Source: Corynebacterium mycetoides (GTDB lineage: Bacteria; Actinomycetota; Actinomycetes; Mycobacteriales; Mycobacteriaceae). Taken from it: a stretch of 64,000 nucleotides of DNA. The position numbers were made by a program, and so were the translations under genes. Below the pieces are notes generated by a model that saw only the letters and a program-made list of their open reading frames with translations, did no database searches and had not been told where the DNA came from. Shown piece by piece: positions 45,245 to 53,691 of this stretch. The stretch covers positions 372,001 through 436,000 of the forward strand of contig NZ_LT629700.1 of NCBI RefSeq assembly GCF_900103625.1. The letters run 5' to 3'. Each line of letters opens with the position of its first letter. Positions within the stretch are counted from its first letter, which is position 1.

Positions 45245-47832
45245 TGGGTGGCCTCGCTTTCCCCGCCGGTGGGCCGGATGGTGACACTCGTGCCGGCGGA
45301 GTCGTGGCGGTGGATCACGGCGTCGCGCAGCTCGGCCTCACCGAGAAGGGAGACCTGTTCGGCGTCGACGAGGCTCTGGGTGAAGTACTCAACCGCGCCG
45401 AGGTACAGGATGACCAGCAGGGACCAGCCCACCACGATGGCGAGCATGATGGTCTTGTCGGTAGGAAGAAGCATTGTCAGCAGGGTGATGATCGCGATGC
45501 CGAGAACGCCCGCGCCGATTCCGCCGAAGATGAGGGTGCGGTAGTTTTCCCTGAGCATCCGCGCCCGCTTCTCGACACCCCCACGGAACTCTTCGCGGTC
45601 AGACAGTGCGGCCATGATGTCGGACGCGCGGTAGGGCGAGCCCATGACCTCGACCTTCTCGTTGGTAATCAAATTGGTGCGCGCGAGCTGGCGGTTGAAC
45701 AAGAGGTTTGCGTGTGAGGATGTGTGGCGGAACAACCATCCCAAGGCGAAGGCCACGGCGGACATGGCGAGAAGCGTCGCCATGAAACGGAAGTAGTGGT
45801 ATCCGTAAAATCCGGCGATGGTTTCGCGCATTGCGTCGATGCCGTAGCGGAAGGGGAGGAACGGGTAGATTCGGCGGAAAAAGCCGGGCATCAGCTCGAT
45901 GGGGTAGAGGCCGGACGCGCCCGGGATCTGGATGACCACGAGGAGGACGGCGATGCCGCGGCCGATGTGGCCGAGCGCGGAGACGATGGAGTAGATGATC
46001 CCCGTGTAGGCGACCCCGATGGCGATCGCGGTGGCAAGGAAGGCCGTGACGGACTGCATCTGCACCCCGAAGGCGACGTTGCCGAGCGTCACCACGACGG
46101 CCTGGAGCACTGAAAGCGTAGCGAAGAGCAGAAATCGGCCGAGGTAGGCCTGCGCGACGGTGAGACGGCGGAAGCCTTCGGTGTCAACTTCGACCCGGAA
46201 GATGATCGTCAGCACGAACGCGCCGATCCACAGGGCCAGGTTCGTGAAGAAGGACGCCATGGAGCTGCCGTAGTTCTCGGTGGGGAAGACGGCCTGCTGG
46301 TCGACGGTGACGGGCGAGGCGACGTACTCGCCGATCTTCGCCGAGTTGAGGCTGGTGACGGTGTCGAGGGTTTCCGCGTCTGACGTGGCCAGAAGCGCGT
46401 TAATGTCGGTCTCGGCAGAGCGCGCGCCGTCGGCAAGCGTGCTGAGATTGCCCGAGACGTCGTCGAGGATGCCAAGGCTGGCCGCGAGCTGATTGTCCAC
46501 CCCTGCAAGCAGCGATATCGTCTCATCACGCAAGGCGCGCTGGCTGTTCAGCGCGCCGCGCGCGGAGGCAACGCTGCCGGACGCCTGGGCGAGCGAAGCG
46601 TTGAGCGCGGGTACGGACTCCCCAATCTGCTGGCTCGCAGCGCGTGCAGCGGCGTTGGCCTCTGAGGTTGCGTCCTCAAGGGAGGTGCCGAGCTCGCTAA
46701 TCGACGCCAGCACCGCACCCGTACTGCGGTCTACCTCGTTCAGGCCGTCGAGGACCGTACGGGAGGCGGTAGTGCGCTCTTCCAACGCGCTGGCCGCGGA
46801 ATCGAGCTGGGCGCGGATCTCGGGTGACAGGGCCGCGCTGCCTGATAGGGCGCGCAGTTGAGCGGTGGCGGACTCGCCCTGTTCGACCACCCCGTCTACC
46901 TCGCTGATGGCCGAGCGGACGCGCCCCTGAGCGGTGCCGAGCTGATCCGTAGCGCCCGCGATGGTGGAGTTGGCGGAGGCGGCGCCGAGGCTGAGCGCCC
47001 TGGTGGATTCAACAAGCGCAGTGGAGGTGTCCGCGGTGAACCCGGCGGCGGAGCTCTGCAGCTCGGCGATGATCCCCTCGGCCTCGCCGAGGGACGAGTC
47101 GACCGACCCGAGAGTGTCGTCGACGGATTCGACGAGGGCGCTCAGCTCGCCAACGACTGGCCGAGCGCCTGAGACGCTCTGCTTCATCGTGCTGATTCGT
47201 AGCTGCGCGGCGTCGAGGTCGGCAGCGATGTCAGCGAAGCTTCCGGCGGCCCTTCCGCGTACCTCGTCTGCGTTTTCGCGCAGCGTGAGGCCCGTTTCGC
47301 GGAGCTCGGTCGCCGCGGCCTCTCCGACCTTCTGCTTGAACGCCGAGGACACCGCGGCGTCGACGGCCGAGGCGCCGGCGTCGGTGATGGAGGGGGCGAC
47401 GCCGTTGCTCTTCTCGTTAACGTAATATTCCAGCACGGGCTGGGTGTAGGTCCCGCTGACCAGGCTCAGCAAGTCCTCACTGAACTCGGGCGGGATGAGG
47501 AACATGGCGTAGTAGTCGCCCCGCATCAGACCGTCACGGGCCTCGTCCTCGGGGAGGAACACCCAACCTATTTTGTCGTTGTCGCGGAGTTGCTCGGCGA
47601 TTTGTTCGCCGACGTCGATCTCGCCGACGAGATCAGTTGAGGCACCGCGGTCGTTGTTGACCACCGCGATGCGGATGTTCTGGGTGTGGTCGTAGGGCTC
47701 CCAGAAGGCGTTGATGTTGAACCACGCGTAAAGTGCGGGGGTGATGAGCACGCCGACGATGATGATGAAGGCTCGGGGAACGCGCAACAGGCGACGTAGG
47801 TCTCGTCCAAGGATTTGCCCGCTTTTTCTCAC
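45241..47832 (-). CDS. YhgE/Pip-domain membrane protein, gene 1 of pair
   Basis: 863 residues. N-terminal block GRDLRRLLRVPRAFIIIVGVLITPALYAWFNI and NIRIAVVNNDRGAS is the family signature; GDYYAMFLIPPEFSEDLLS follows. A long coiled-coil region (~170-500) leads to five C-terminal membrane segments, then a ~110-residue extra part with further hydrophobic helices (LIFGGIGAGVLGIAIITLL, IMLAIVVGWSLLVILYL) that gene 2 lacks. GTG start at 47832; TACGCT is 6 bases upstream on the minus strand. Likely works as a heteromer with the protein from the overlapping downstream gene. Confidence 0.85.
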   Translation of the reverse strand: MRKSGQILGRDLRRLLRVPRAFIIIVGVLITPALYAWFNINAFWEPYDHTQNIRIAVVNNDRGASTDLVGEIDVGEQIAEQLRDNDKIGWVFLPEDEARDGLMRGDYYAMFLIPPEFSEDLLSLVSGTYTQPVLEYYVNEKSNGVAPSITDAGASAVDAAVSSAFKQKVGEAAATELRETGLTLRENADEVRGRAAGSFADIAADLDAAQLRISTMKQSVSGARPVVGELSALVESVDDTLGSVDSSLGEAEGIIAELQSSAAGFTADTSTALVESTRALSLGAASANSTIAGATDQLGTAQGRVRSAISEVDGVVEQGESATAQLRALSGSAALSPEIRAQLDSAASALEERTTASRTVLDGLNEVDRSTGAVLASISELGTSLEDATSEANAAARAASQQIGESVPALNASLAQASGSVASARGALNSQRALRDETISLLAGVDNQLAASLGILDDVSGNLSTLADGARSAETDINALLATSDAETLDTVTSLNSAKIGEYVASPVTVDQQAVFPTENYGSSMASFFTNLALWIGAFVLTIIFRVEVDTEGFRRLTVAQAYLGRFLLFATLSVLQAVVVTLGNVAFGVQMQSVTAFLATAIAIGVAYTGIIYSIVSALGHIGRGIAVLLVVIQIPGASGLYPIELMPGFFRRIYPFLPFRYGIDAMRETIAGFYGYHYFRFMATLLAMSAVAFALGWLFRHTSSHANLLFNRQLARTNLITNEKVEVMGSPYRASDIMAALSDREEFRGGVEKRARMLRENYRTLIFGGIGAGVLGIAIITLLTMLLPTDKTIMLAIVVGWSLLVILYLGAVEYFTQSLVDAEQVSLLGEAELRDAVIHRHDSAGTSVTIRPTGGESEATQ

Positions 47833-47957
47833 GGGGCGAGCGTACCCCGGAGCGGGGAATTAGGGAAACGCACCGCACCGTCGCCTCCATGTGTGGGAGG
47901 CGTAAGCGTGCAGGGAGAAAGCGTGTGCTCGGATCGGTCCAAATCGTGGCCGAGTGA

Positions 47958-48071
47958 AGCTCTGGATACCTGGGCCGCGCCGTCAGGATCGAGCTTGACG
48001 ATGACGGCGAGACGCTCTGGGTCGGCGGTGCCGTGCGCGTCAGGGTGCGCGGCGTGCTGGGCGTGGATTAG
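47958..48071 (+). pseudogene. 3' remnant of a PhzF-family gene
   Basis: After an in-frame stop at 47955-47957 the frame reads SSGYLGRAVRIELDDDGETL then WVGGAVRVRVRGVL to TAG 48069-48071. The GR...VRI...VWVGG...V.G.L pattern is the C-terminal end of PhzF-type isomerases. No upstream part of the gene remains, so it is a broken fragment. It overlaps the end of the carboxymuconolactone decarboxylase-family gene by 4 bases. Confidence 0.5.
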
Positions 48072-48466
48072 CTCTTGGGACCGAGCTCGGCGTCGAGCAC
48101 CTCCCGGGCCACTTTCATGGCGGACAGCGCGGCGGGCGCCCCGCAGTAGCCGCTGGCCTGGATGATCGCCTCGGTGATTTCCTCGCGGGTCAGGCCGTTG
48201 GTGAGAGCGCCACGCACATGGCCGCGCAGCTCCTCGTTGGCGCGCAGGGCAACGAGCATCCCGATGTTGAGCAGGCTGCGGTCGCGGCGGCTGAGCCCCT
48301 CGCGCGTCCACACCGAGCCCCACACGGTGGCGGTGACGTGGTTCTGCAGCGCCTCACTGTCGGTGCCGGTCGTGCTGGCGATGGCGTTGTCGACGTACGC
48401 GTCGCTCATCACTGCGCGGCGCACCTCCATGCCGTTGTCGAATCGGTTGTCAGAAGTGTTTTCCAT
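48068..48466 (-). CDS. Carboxymuconolactone decarboxylase-family protein
   Basis: 132 residues, CMD/AhpD superfamily, closest in layout to PcaC-type gamma-carboxymuconolactone decarboxylases: TATVWGSVWTREGLSRRDRSLLNIGMLVALRANEELRGHV shown in part, then ALTNGLTREEITEAIIQ and YCGAPAALSAMKVA. The C-x-x-C of AhpD peroxidase relatives is absent (single Cys in GYCGAP), so redox activity is unlikely; substrate is unknown as no pca genes are nearby. ATG 48466 is 8 bases after TACAAT on the minus strand. Divergent from the SbnA-like gene with 58 bases between. Confidence 0.85.
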   Translation of the reverse strand: MENTSDNRFDNGMEVRRAVMSDAYVDNAIASTTGTDSEALQNHVTATVWGSVWTREGLSRRDRSLLNIGMLVALRANEELRGHVRGALTNGLTREEITEAIIQASGYCGAPAALSAMKVAREVLDAELGPKS

Positions 48467-48474
48467 GCCTTAGA

Positions 48475-48517
48475 ATTGTAGGCGTTAATCGCGGGGGCGA
48501 TAGGAAACGCATAAGAT
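48475..48517. promoter_or_regulatory. Divergent leaderless promoters of CMD and SbnA-like genes
   Basis: Minus strand TACAAT (48475-48480), 8 bases from ATG 48466; plus strand TAAGAT (48512-48517), 7 bases (ACTGCCC) from ATG 48525. Both are close to the consensus, so the PLP cluster probably has its own promoter in this 58-base gap. Confidence 0.6.
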
Positions 48518-48524
48518 ACTGCCC

Positions 48525-49466
48525 ATGGAAAAGAGCGACAATCTTGGCCTGCTCTCCGCGGTCGGAAGCACACCCCTCATCCGTCTCCCCAATGCAGGCG
48601 CAACTGTGTGGGGCAAGGTGGAGTCCTTCAACCCCGGCGGCAGCGCGAAGGACCGCACCGCAAGGGCGCTTGTGCGCGACGCGATGGAGCGCGGGGTCAT
48701 TGGTCCCGGCAGTGTGGTCGTGGAGTCGAGCTCGGGCAACCTCGGCGTGGCGCTTGCGCGCGAGGCCGTCATTGGGGGGTGGCGGTTCCACTGTGTCGTC
48801 GACACGCGCACGAACGCCGCGACCCTGGCGCACATGCGCGCGCTCGGGGCCACAATCCATGAGGTCGAGCGGCCGGACCCCGAAACAGGGGACTGGCTCA
48901 CGGCGCGCCGCGCGCGGGTGGCGGAGATTGTCACCGAGCTCGGCGCCGTCAACCTGGACCAGTACTCGAACCGGGCGGCGTTCACCGCCCACAGCGAGGG
49001 CACGATGCGTGAAATAGCGGAGCAGCTCGGGCACGCGCCGGACATCCTCGCGGTGGCGGTCAGCACGACCGGCACCGTTGGCGGGTGCCTGGCCTACATC
49101 CGGGAGCACAACCTGCCCACCCGCGTCGTGGCGGTCGACGCCGAGGGCTCCGTCCTGTTCAGTGGCGCGCGTGGCGACCGCGTCCTGCCCGGCTACGGCG
49201 CCGGGATGGTCACCGAGCTATCCACCCAGGTCGTCCCCGACGAGGTGATCCGGGTGAACGCGCGCGACGCGGTCGCGGCCGCGCGGGCAACGGCGCTGAC
49301 CACCGGTTTCATGCCGGGGGCCTCCGGCGGCGCGGTGGCGTGGGGCGTCGATAAGCTGGTGGCAAAGAACCCGGGTGCGGAGATCGTGGCCGTCTTCCAC
49401 GACGACGGCCGCGCGTACCTGGACACGGTCTACAACGACGAATGGGTCGAAAGGAACATCGGGTGA
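48525..49466 (+). CDS. SbnA-like PLP-dependent synthase (cysteine synthase superfamily)
   Basis: 313 residues, fold type II PLP enzyme. Active-site Lys42 in NPGGSAKDRTA; substrate loop ESSSGNLGVALA at 67-78, where the triple Ser pattern follows SbnA rather than CysK (TSGNTG); phosphate-binding loop STTGTVGG. SbnA joins O-phosphoserine and glutamate to make N-(2-amino-2-carboxyethyl)glutamate, precursor of 2,3-diaminopropionate. This assignment is by pattern only; another amine may be the nucleophile. No serine acetyltransferase (cysE) next to it, unlike many cysK genes. The stop overlaps the next start (GTGA), so both proteins are made together. Confidence 0.82.
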   Translation: MEKSDNLGLLSAVGSTPLIRLPNAGATVWGKVESFNPGGSAKDRTARALVRDAMERGVIGPGSVVVESSSGNLGVALAREAVIGGWRFHCVVDTRTNAATLAHMRALGATIHEVERPDPETGDWLTARRARVAEIVTELGAVNLDQYSNRAAFTAHSEGTMREIAEQLGHAPDILAVAVSTTGTVGGCLAYIREHNLPTRVVAVDAEGSVLFSGARGDRVLPGYGAGMVTELSTQVVPDEVIRVNARDAVAAARATALTTGFMPGASGGAVAWGVDKLVAKNPGAEIVAVFHDDGRAYLDTVYNDEWVERNIG

Positions 49467-52207
49467 AGGTAGCAATCATCGGGGCCGGGCCGCGCGGCCT
49501 GTGGGCGGCGGAGGAACTCTTCGAGCGCGCCCGCCAGCGCGGGGCACGCATCGACCTGACGGTGTTCAACGACGGGCCGCTGGGCAGCGCGAGCGCCACG
49601 GGCGCGTTCCAGCCCGCCGGGCCGGGGCAGTGGCTGCTCAACGTGCCCGCCACGGCGATCGAGTCCCGCCTCGGCTCCTTCAACGCGTGGCGCGGCGCGA
49701 ACGACTCCTTCCCGCCGCGCCGCGAGGTCGGTGAGTTCCTGGCCGCGTCCTGGCGAGCGCTGGAAAACAACACACCGCGGGGCTGCGCGGTGACATTCCG
49801 CGAAGTCGAGGTGCGCGACCTAGACGCGCACGGGGCCGGTTTCGAGGTCGACGGCACGGTGTTCGACGAGGTGCTGGTGTGCACCGGGCACGCCCCCGCG
49901 GCCCCGGTCGACGGCGCGATCCCCGCCTACCCCCACCACAACCTGGATGCGATCTCGCCCGCGGACACCGTGCTCGTGCGCGGCGCGGCGCTGACGTTCA
50001 TCGACGTCACCCGCTACGCCCCGGCGAAGGCGTTCTACCCCGTCTCCCGCTCCGGGCGGTTCATGGAGGTCAAGGCGTACCCGCCCGACGAGAAGGCGCT
50101 CGAGCCCGCTTTACGACGCTTCGCCGACGCCATCCTTTCCTCCGGCTCCTACGAGGAGTTCGTGGGGGCCGTCGCCGAGGCGTCGTTAAGCGTGCTTGAG
50201 GCCCAGGGCGGGGACGGCGGCCTCGAGGAGGTCAACGCAGTTCTCACAGGCACGGATTTCACCGGGGACGCGGTCGCGGAGCTGCACGCCTCCCTCGCGG
50301 CCGCTGAGGGGTCGCGGCCGTGGACGGCGGCGCTTGCGGTGGGCTACACGTTCCGCACCCTTTACCCGCAGGTGATCGAGCGCGCGTCCTTCGGCGGGCG
50401 GGAGAGCCTGGGCGGGGAGCGGTTCTACCGGCTCACCCGCATCCTCGAGCGGGTTGCGTTCGGCCCGCCGCCCGAGACGGCCCGCGACCTCGTCCGCGCG
50501 ATCGACGAGGGCCGGGTGCGTACCGACCTGCTGGGCCGCGGCGGCGACAGTCTCAGTGACCTCGCCCGCGAGGTGGGGGCGGACGTGGTCGTCGACGCCG
50601 TCAACGCGCCCCCCGGCGTCGTCGACGGCACCCTAGTCGGTGCGCTCGTGCGCAAGGGCCTGGCGCAGACCGACGCGACGGGCGGCCCCGCGGCGGTGAA
50701 GGTCGAGCGCGACGGCACGCTCGTCGGGCAGTCGCACATCGCCGCGGCGGGGCGGATGAGCGAGGGTTGGATCCTCGGCCACGACACGCTGCGGCGCGGC
50801 TCCCACGAGGTGATCCCTGCGTGGGCGGCGCGCGTGAGCGCCGCCGCGATGGCGCACCCCGAGCGCGTCCACGGAGCGCCGCCGCTTACCGCGCGCACAG
50901 AGGCGTGGGCCGACGACCTGCTTGCCGATGCCGACGCCTGCCAGTCGCTGCTTGAGACCTATTCCAGCCCCGTCAACGTGCTCAACGCCGCCCCGATGGA
51001 ATCCCACATCGATGAGCTCGTCGCCGCCGGCGCGAGCCGAGGTGTGGACGTGCGCGTGTTTTTCGCCCGCAAGGCGAACAAGGGCCTGACTTTTGTGGAT
51101 GCCGTGCGCGACGCCGGCCACGGTGTGGACGTGGCCAGCTTCAACGAGTTGCGGCAGGTCATCGACCGCGGCGTGCCGGGGGAGCGGATCATCGTCTCCG
51201 CAGCCATCAAGACCGATGAGCTGCTGCGGCTGGCCATTGACCACGGCGCGGTGATCTCCGCCGACAACGTCGACGAGTACGAGCGGATCGCGCGGCTCGC
51301 CGATCTCGCGGGAGGGCGGGCCGCGCGCGTCGCCCCCCGCCTCGCCCCGGACCCCGACACGATGCCGCCGACCCGCTTCGGCGAGCGGCTGCGCACGTGG
51401 GTTGAGCACCTGACCGCCCCGGGCCAGCCGGCGCGGGCCGTACACGTCGTCGGCGTGCACGCCCACCTCCACGGCTACGCCGCCGCGGACCGCTCGGCCG
51501 CGCTGCGCGAGTGCATGGAGCTCGCCGATGCACTGACCGCCGCAGGCCACACCCCGGAGTTCATCGATATCGGCGGCGGGGTGCCCATGAGCTACCTCGA
51601 CGACGCCGAGCAGTGGGCCGACTACCAGGCCGCCATCGCCGCCCAGCGGGCCGGTTACGCCGCCCCGTTCACGTGGAAATCCGACCCGCTTGCCACCACC
51701 TACCCGTACTACCAGCGGCCCACACGCGGGCCGTGGCTGGACGAGGTGCTCTCCGGCGGGGTCGCCGAAGCGCTCACCGCGCGCGGCTTGCGGCTCCACC
51801 TTGAGCCCGGCCGCTCGCTTCTCGACGGCTGCGGAGTGATCCTCGCCCAAGTCGCCTTCGTGAAGACGCGTAGCGACGGCCTCCCGCTCGTCGGCCTGCA
51901 CATGAACCGGACCCAGTGCCGCACCACCTCGGACGACTACCTCGTCGACCCGATCCTGGTCAAGCGCACGCCGGCCAGCGAGGAGATCGAGGCGTTCCTC
52001 GTCGGCGCCTACTGCATCGAAGACGAGGTGATCCTGCGCCGCAGGATCCGGTTCCCGCAGGGCGTGTCCGCCGGCGACATCATCGCCATCCCCAACACCG
52101 CCGGGTACTTCATGCACATCCTGGAATCCGCCTCGCACCAGATCCCGCTGGCGAAAAACGTGGTGTGGCCGGGCGCCGAGCTCGACGCGATCGACCAGCC
52201 CGGCTAG
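49463..52207 (+). CDS. Fusion: FAD/NAD(P)-binding module plus Y4yA-type PLP decarboxylase-like module
   Basis: 914 residues, much longer than either family alone. Residues ~1-440: FAD/NAD(P)-binding protein with dinucleotide loop GAGPRG (7-12), GPGQWLLNVPA, and VLVCTGHAP; NAD_binding_9 type. Residues ~480-914: fold type III PLP domain of the Y4yA kind, with PLP Lys537 in FFARKANKG, barrel motifs VHAHLHGY and DIGGGVP, phosphate-site LEPGRSLLDG, and Cys in GAYCIEDEVI, all active residues retained. GTG start 49463 overlaps the SbnA-like stop and follows GAAAGGA (49449-49455). Suggests one polypeptide oxidises or hydrolyses and then decarboxylates the product of the upstream gene. Stop overlaps cydC by 4 bases. 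Confidence 0.82.
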   Translation: MKVAIIGAGPRGLWAAEELFERARQRGARIDLTVFNDGPLGSASATGAFQPAGPGQWLLNVPATAIESRLGSFNAWRGANDSFPPRREVGEFLAASWRALENNTPRGCAVTFREVEVRDLDAHGAGFEVDGTVFDEVLVCTGHAPAAPVDGAIPAYPHHNLDAISPADTVLVRGAALTFIDVTRYAPAKAFYPVSRSGRFMEVKAYPPDEKALEPALRRFADAILSSGSYEEFVGAVAEASLSVLEAQGGDGGLEEVNAVLTGTDFTGDAVAELHASLAAAEGSRPWTAALAVGYTFRTLYPQVIERASFGGRESLGGERFYRLTRILERVAFGPPPETARDLVRAIDEGRVRTDLLGRGGDSLSDLAREVGADVVVDAVNAPPGVVDGTLVGALVRKGLAQTDATGGPAAVKVERDGTLVGQSHIAAAGRMSEGWILGHDTLRRGSHEVIPAWAARVSAAAMAHPERVHGAPPLTARTEAWADDLLADADACQSLLETYSSPVNVLNAAPMESHIDELVAAGASRGVDVRVFFARKANKGLTFVDAVRDAGHGVDVASFNELRQVIDRGVPGERIIVSAAIKTDELLRLAIDHGAVISADNVDEYERIARLADLAGGRAARVAPRLAPDPDTMPPTRFGERLRTWVEHLTAPGQPARAVHVVGVHAHLHGYAAADRSAALRECMELADALTAAGHTPEFIDIGGGVPMSYLDDAEQWADYQAAIAAQRAGYAAPFTWKSDPLATTYPYYQRPTRGPWLDEVLSGGVAEALTARGLRLHLEPGRSLLDGCGVILAQVAFVKTRSDGLPLVGLHMNRTQCRTTSDDYLVDPILVKRTPASEEIEAFLVGAYCIEDEVILRRRIRFPQGVSAGDIIAIPNTAGYFMHILESASHQIPLAKNVVWPGAELDAIDQPG

Positions 52208-53691
52208 TTCTCGTGGGCCACGACGATCACGGTGCGTTGCGGTTTCGGCCCGGGCAGCGGCGAGTTGAGCAGCATGTGCATTAGATCGGCTGAGTCGTCG
52301 GGGGTCAGGTGCGCTGTGGGTTCGTCGAGAAGCAGCACGTCGGCGTCGCTGCACAGCGCGCGGGCGAGCAGCAGGCGGCGGCGCTGCCCGGCCGAGAGCG
52401 AGTCGGCGCCGTTGTCGAGGACAAAGTCCAAGTCGAAGGGGAAGCCGACGGCGGAGAGGACGCGCGTGGCGAGGGTGTCGTCAAGCTCGGGCGTGCCCAC
52501 GCGCAGGTTCTCGCGCACCGAGGTTGAAAACACCCACGCGTCCTCCGCGTAGAACCTGGTGCTTGCCGGGGCGGTCGCTTCGCCCGAGGCGGCGGGCACC
52601 AACCCCGCGAGCGTTTCCAGCATCGTGGTCTTGCCTGAGCCCGAGGGCCCGCGCACGAGCAGGCGCTCGCCGGGCTCCACGCGGAGATTCCACACCGTAT
52701 CGCCGTAGATGGTGCGCAGGTCGCGCGCCTCGACGGTGTCGGACACCGCGGGTCCAGCGACATCGGCGCGTTGCGTGTTCAGCAGGTTGCTCAGGCGCGA
52801 TGCGGCGCGCGCGGCGTCGTCGGCGTGGCGCGCGGCGGCAGGCAGGGGACCGTGGGACTCGAACGCCGCCAGCGACAGCATCAGCAACATGCCCAACCAG
52901 GTCGGATTCCCGCTGTAGGTAGCCACCGCGATCGCCGCCACGCCGAGCGCCGCAGCGCCCGTGGCCACGGTCTGGATCGCCTCGGCCGCAACGGTTGAGC
53001 GCTGCGCGGCGAGCTTCTCGCGCGTGACGCGTTGCGACGCTTCCGCGACCTCGCCGATCAAAGCCTCGGCCCGACCGGCCGCGGCGAACTCCACGCGGTG
53101 CTGCAGCACCTGATCGAGGCCGACGGCGAACTCGGTGGACTCCTCCACCTCGCGGGCGCGGCGATTCGAGCGTGCGGCGATGCGCGGCACCACGAAACCG
53201 GTCACGGCGAGAGCTGCCGCCATCACCAACGCGGCCGGCGGGCTCAGCCACGCCGCAAGCCCCAGCGCGGCGAGGGAGACCACCACCGCAACGAGGCGGG
53301 GGATGTGGCTGCGCACCAGAAAGTCCGTGACCCGCTCGGTGTCGTCGACCACATAGACGTGGCCCTGTCCGCGCGATGTCGCAGCGGACGAGGCCAGCGC
53401 GTCGTAGACTTTCGCGCGCAGCTCGCTCAGCGCACCGAGCGCCAGCTGGTGAGCGACGATCCGGTCGATGTAGCGAAACATTGCGCGAGAGATGCCCAAA
53501 CCCCGCACCGCGGTGATCGCCACGGACAGGTGCAGCACTGGGGGCATCTGCCACGCCCGGGTGATCAGCCAACCGGACAGCACCGTCAGGCTCAGCGCGG
53601 ACAGCAGCGTCACCGCTGCGGCGGCGACCGCCAGCGCAACGGCCCCGGGTTTGACCCCCGCGACCCGCAGCAAGGATATGGCGTTTCTCAC
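52204..53691 (-). CDS. cydC: Thiol reductant ABC exporter subunit CydC
   Basis: 495 residues; half-transporter with a membrane domain (~1-300, starting ISLLRVAGVKPGAVALAVAA) and an ATPase domain: Walker A GPSGSGKTTMLETLAGL, signature LSAGQRRRLLLARAL, Walker B DVLLLDEPTAHL. With CydD it exports a thiol (glutathione/cysteine in E. coli; the actinobacterial cargo is not established) needed to assemble cytochrome bd. Start overlaps the cydD stop by 4 bases (ATGA). Convergent with the PLP fusion gene. Confidence 0.92.
   Translation of the reverse strand: MRNAISLLRVAGVKPGAVALAVAAAAVTLLSALSLTVLSGWLITRAWQMPPVLHLSVAITAVRGLGISRAMFRYIDRIVAHQLALGALSELRAKVYDALASSAATSRGQGHVYVVDDTERVTDFLVRSHIPRLVAVVVSLAALGLAAWLSPPAALVMAAALAVTGFVVPRIAARSNRRAREVEESTEFAVGLDQVLQHRVEFAAAGRAEALIGEVAEASQRVTREKLAAQRSTVAAEAIQTVATGAAALGVAAIAVATYSGNPTWLGMLLMLSLAAFESHGPLPAAARHADDAARAASRLSNLLNTQRADVAGPAVSDTVEARDLRTIYGDTVWNLRVEPGERLLVRGPSGSGKTTMLETLAGLVPAASGEATAPASTRFYAEDAWVFSTSVRENLRVGTPELDDTLATRVLSAVGFPFDLDFVLDNGADSLSAGQRRRLLLARALCSDADVLLLDEPTAHLTPDDSADLMHMLLNSPLPGPKPQRTVIVVAHEN

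Noticed and set aside
47815..48165. 116-residue plus-strand ORF
   Set aside because: Runs antisense to the CMD-family gene and has no domain; the real coding trace in this area is the PhzF fragment in another frame.
48525..49466. Housekeeping cysteine synthase
   Set aside because: The substrate loop is SSSGNLG, not TSGNTG, the gene is fused by overlap to a decarboxylase-type gene and no cysE is adjacent; SbnA-like is the better reading, although unproven.
50633..52354. 573-residue open frame antisense to the PLP fusion gene
   Set aside because: No domain seen; the plus-strand protein keeps all active-site motifs.
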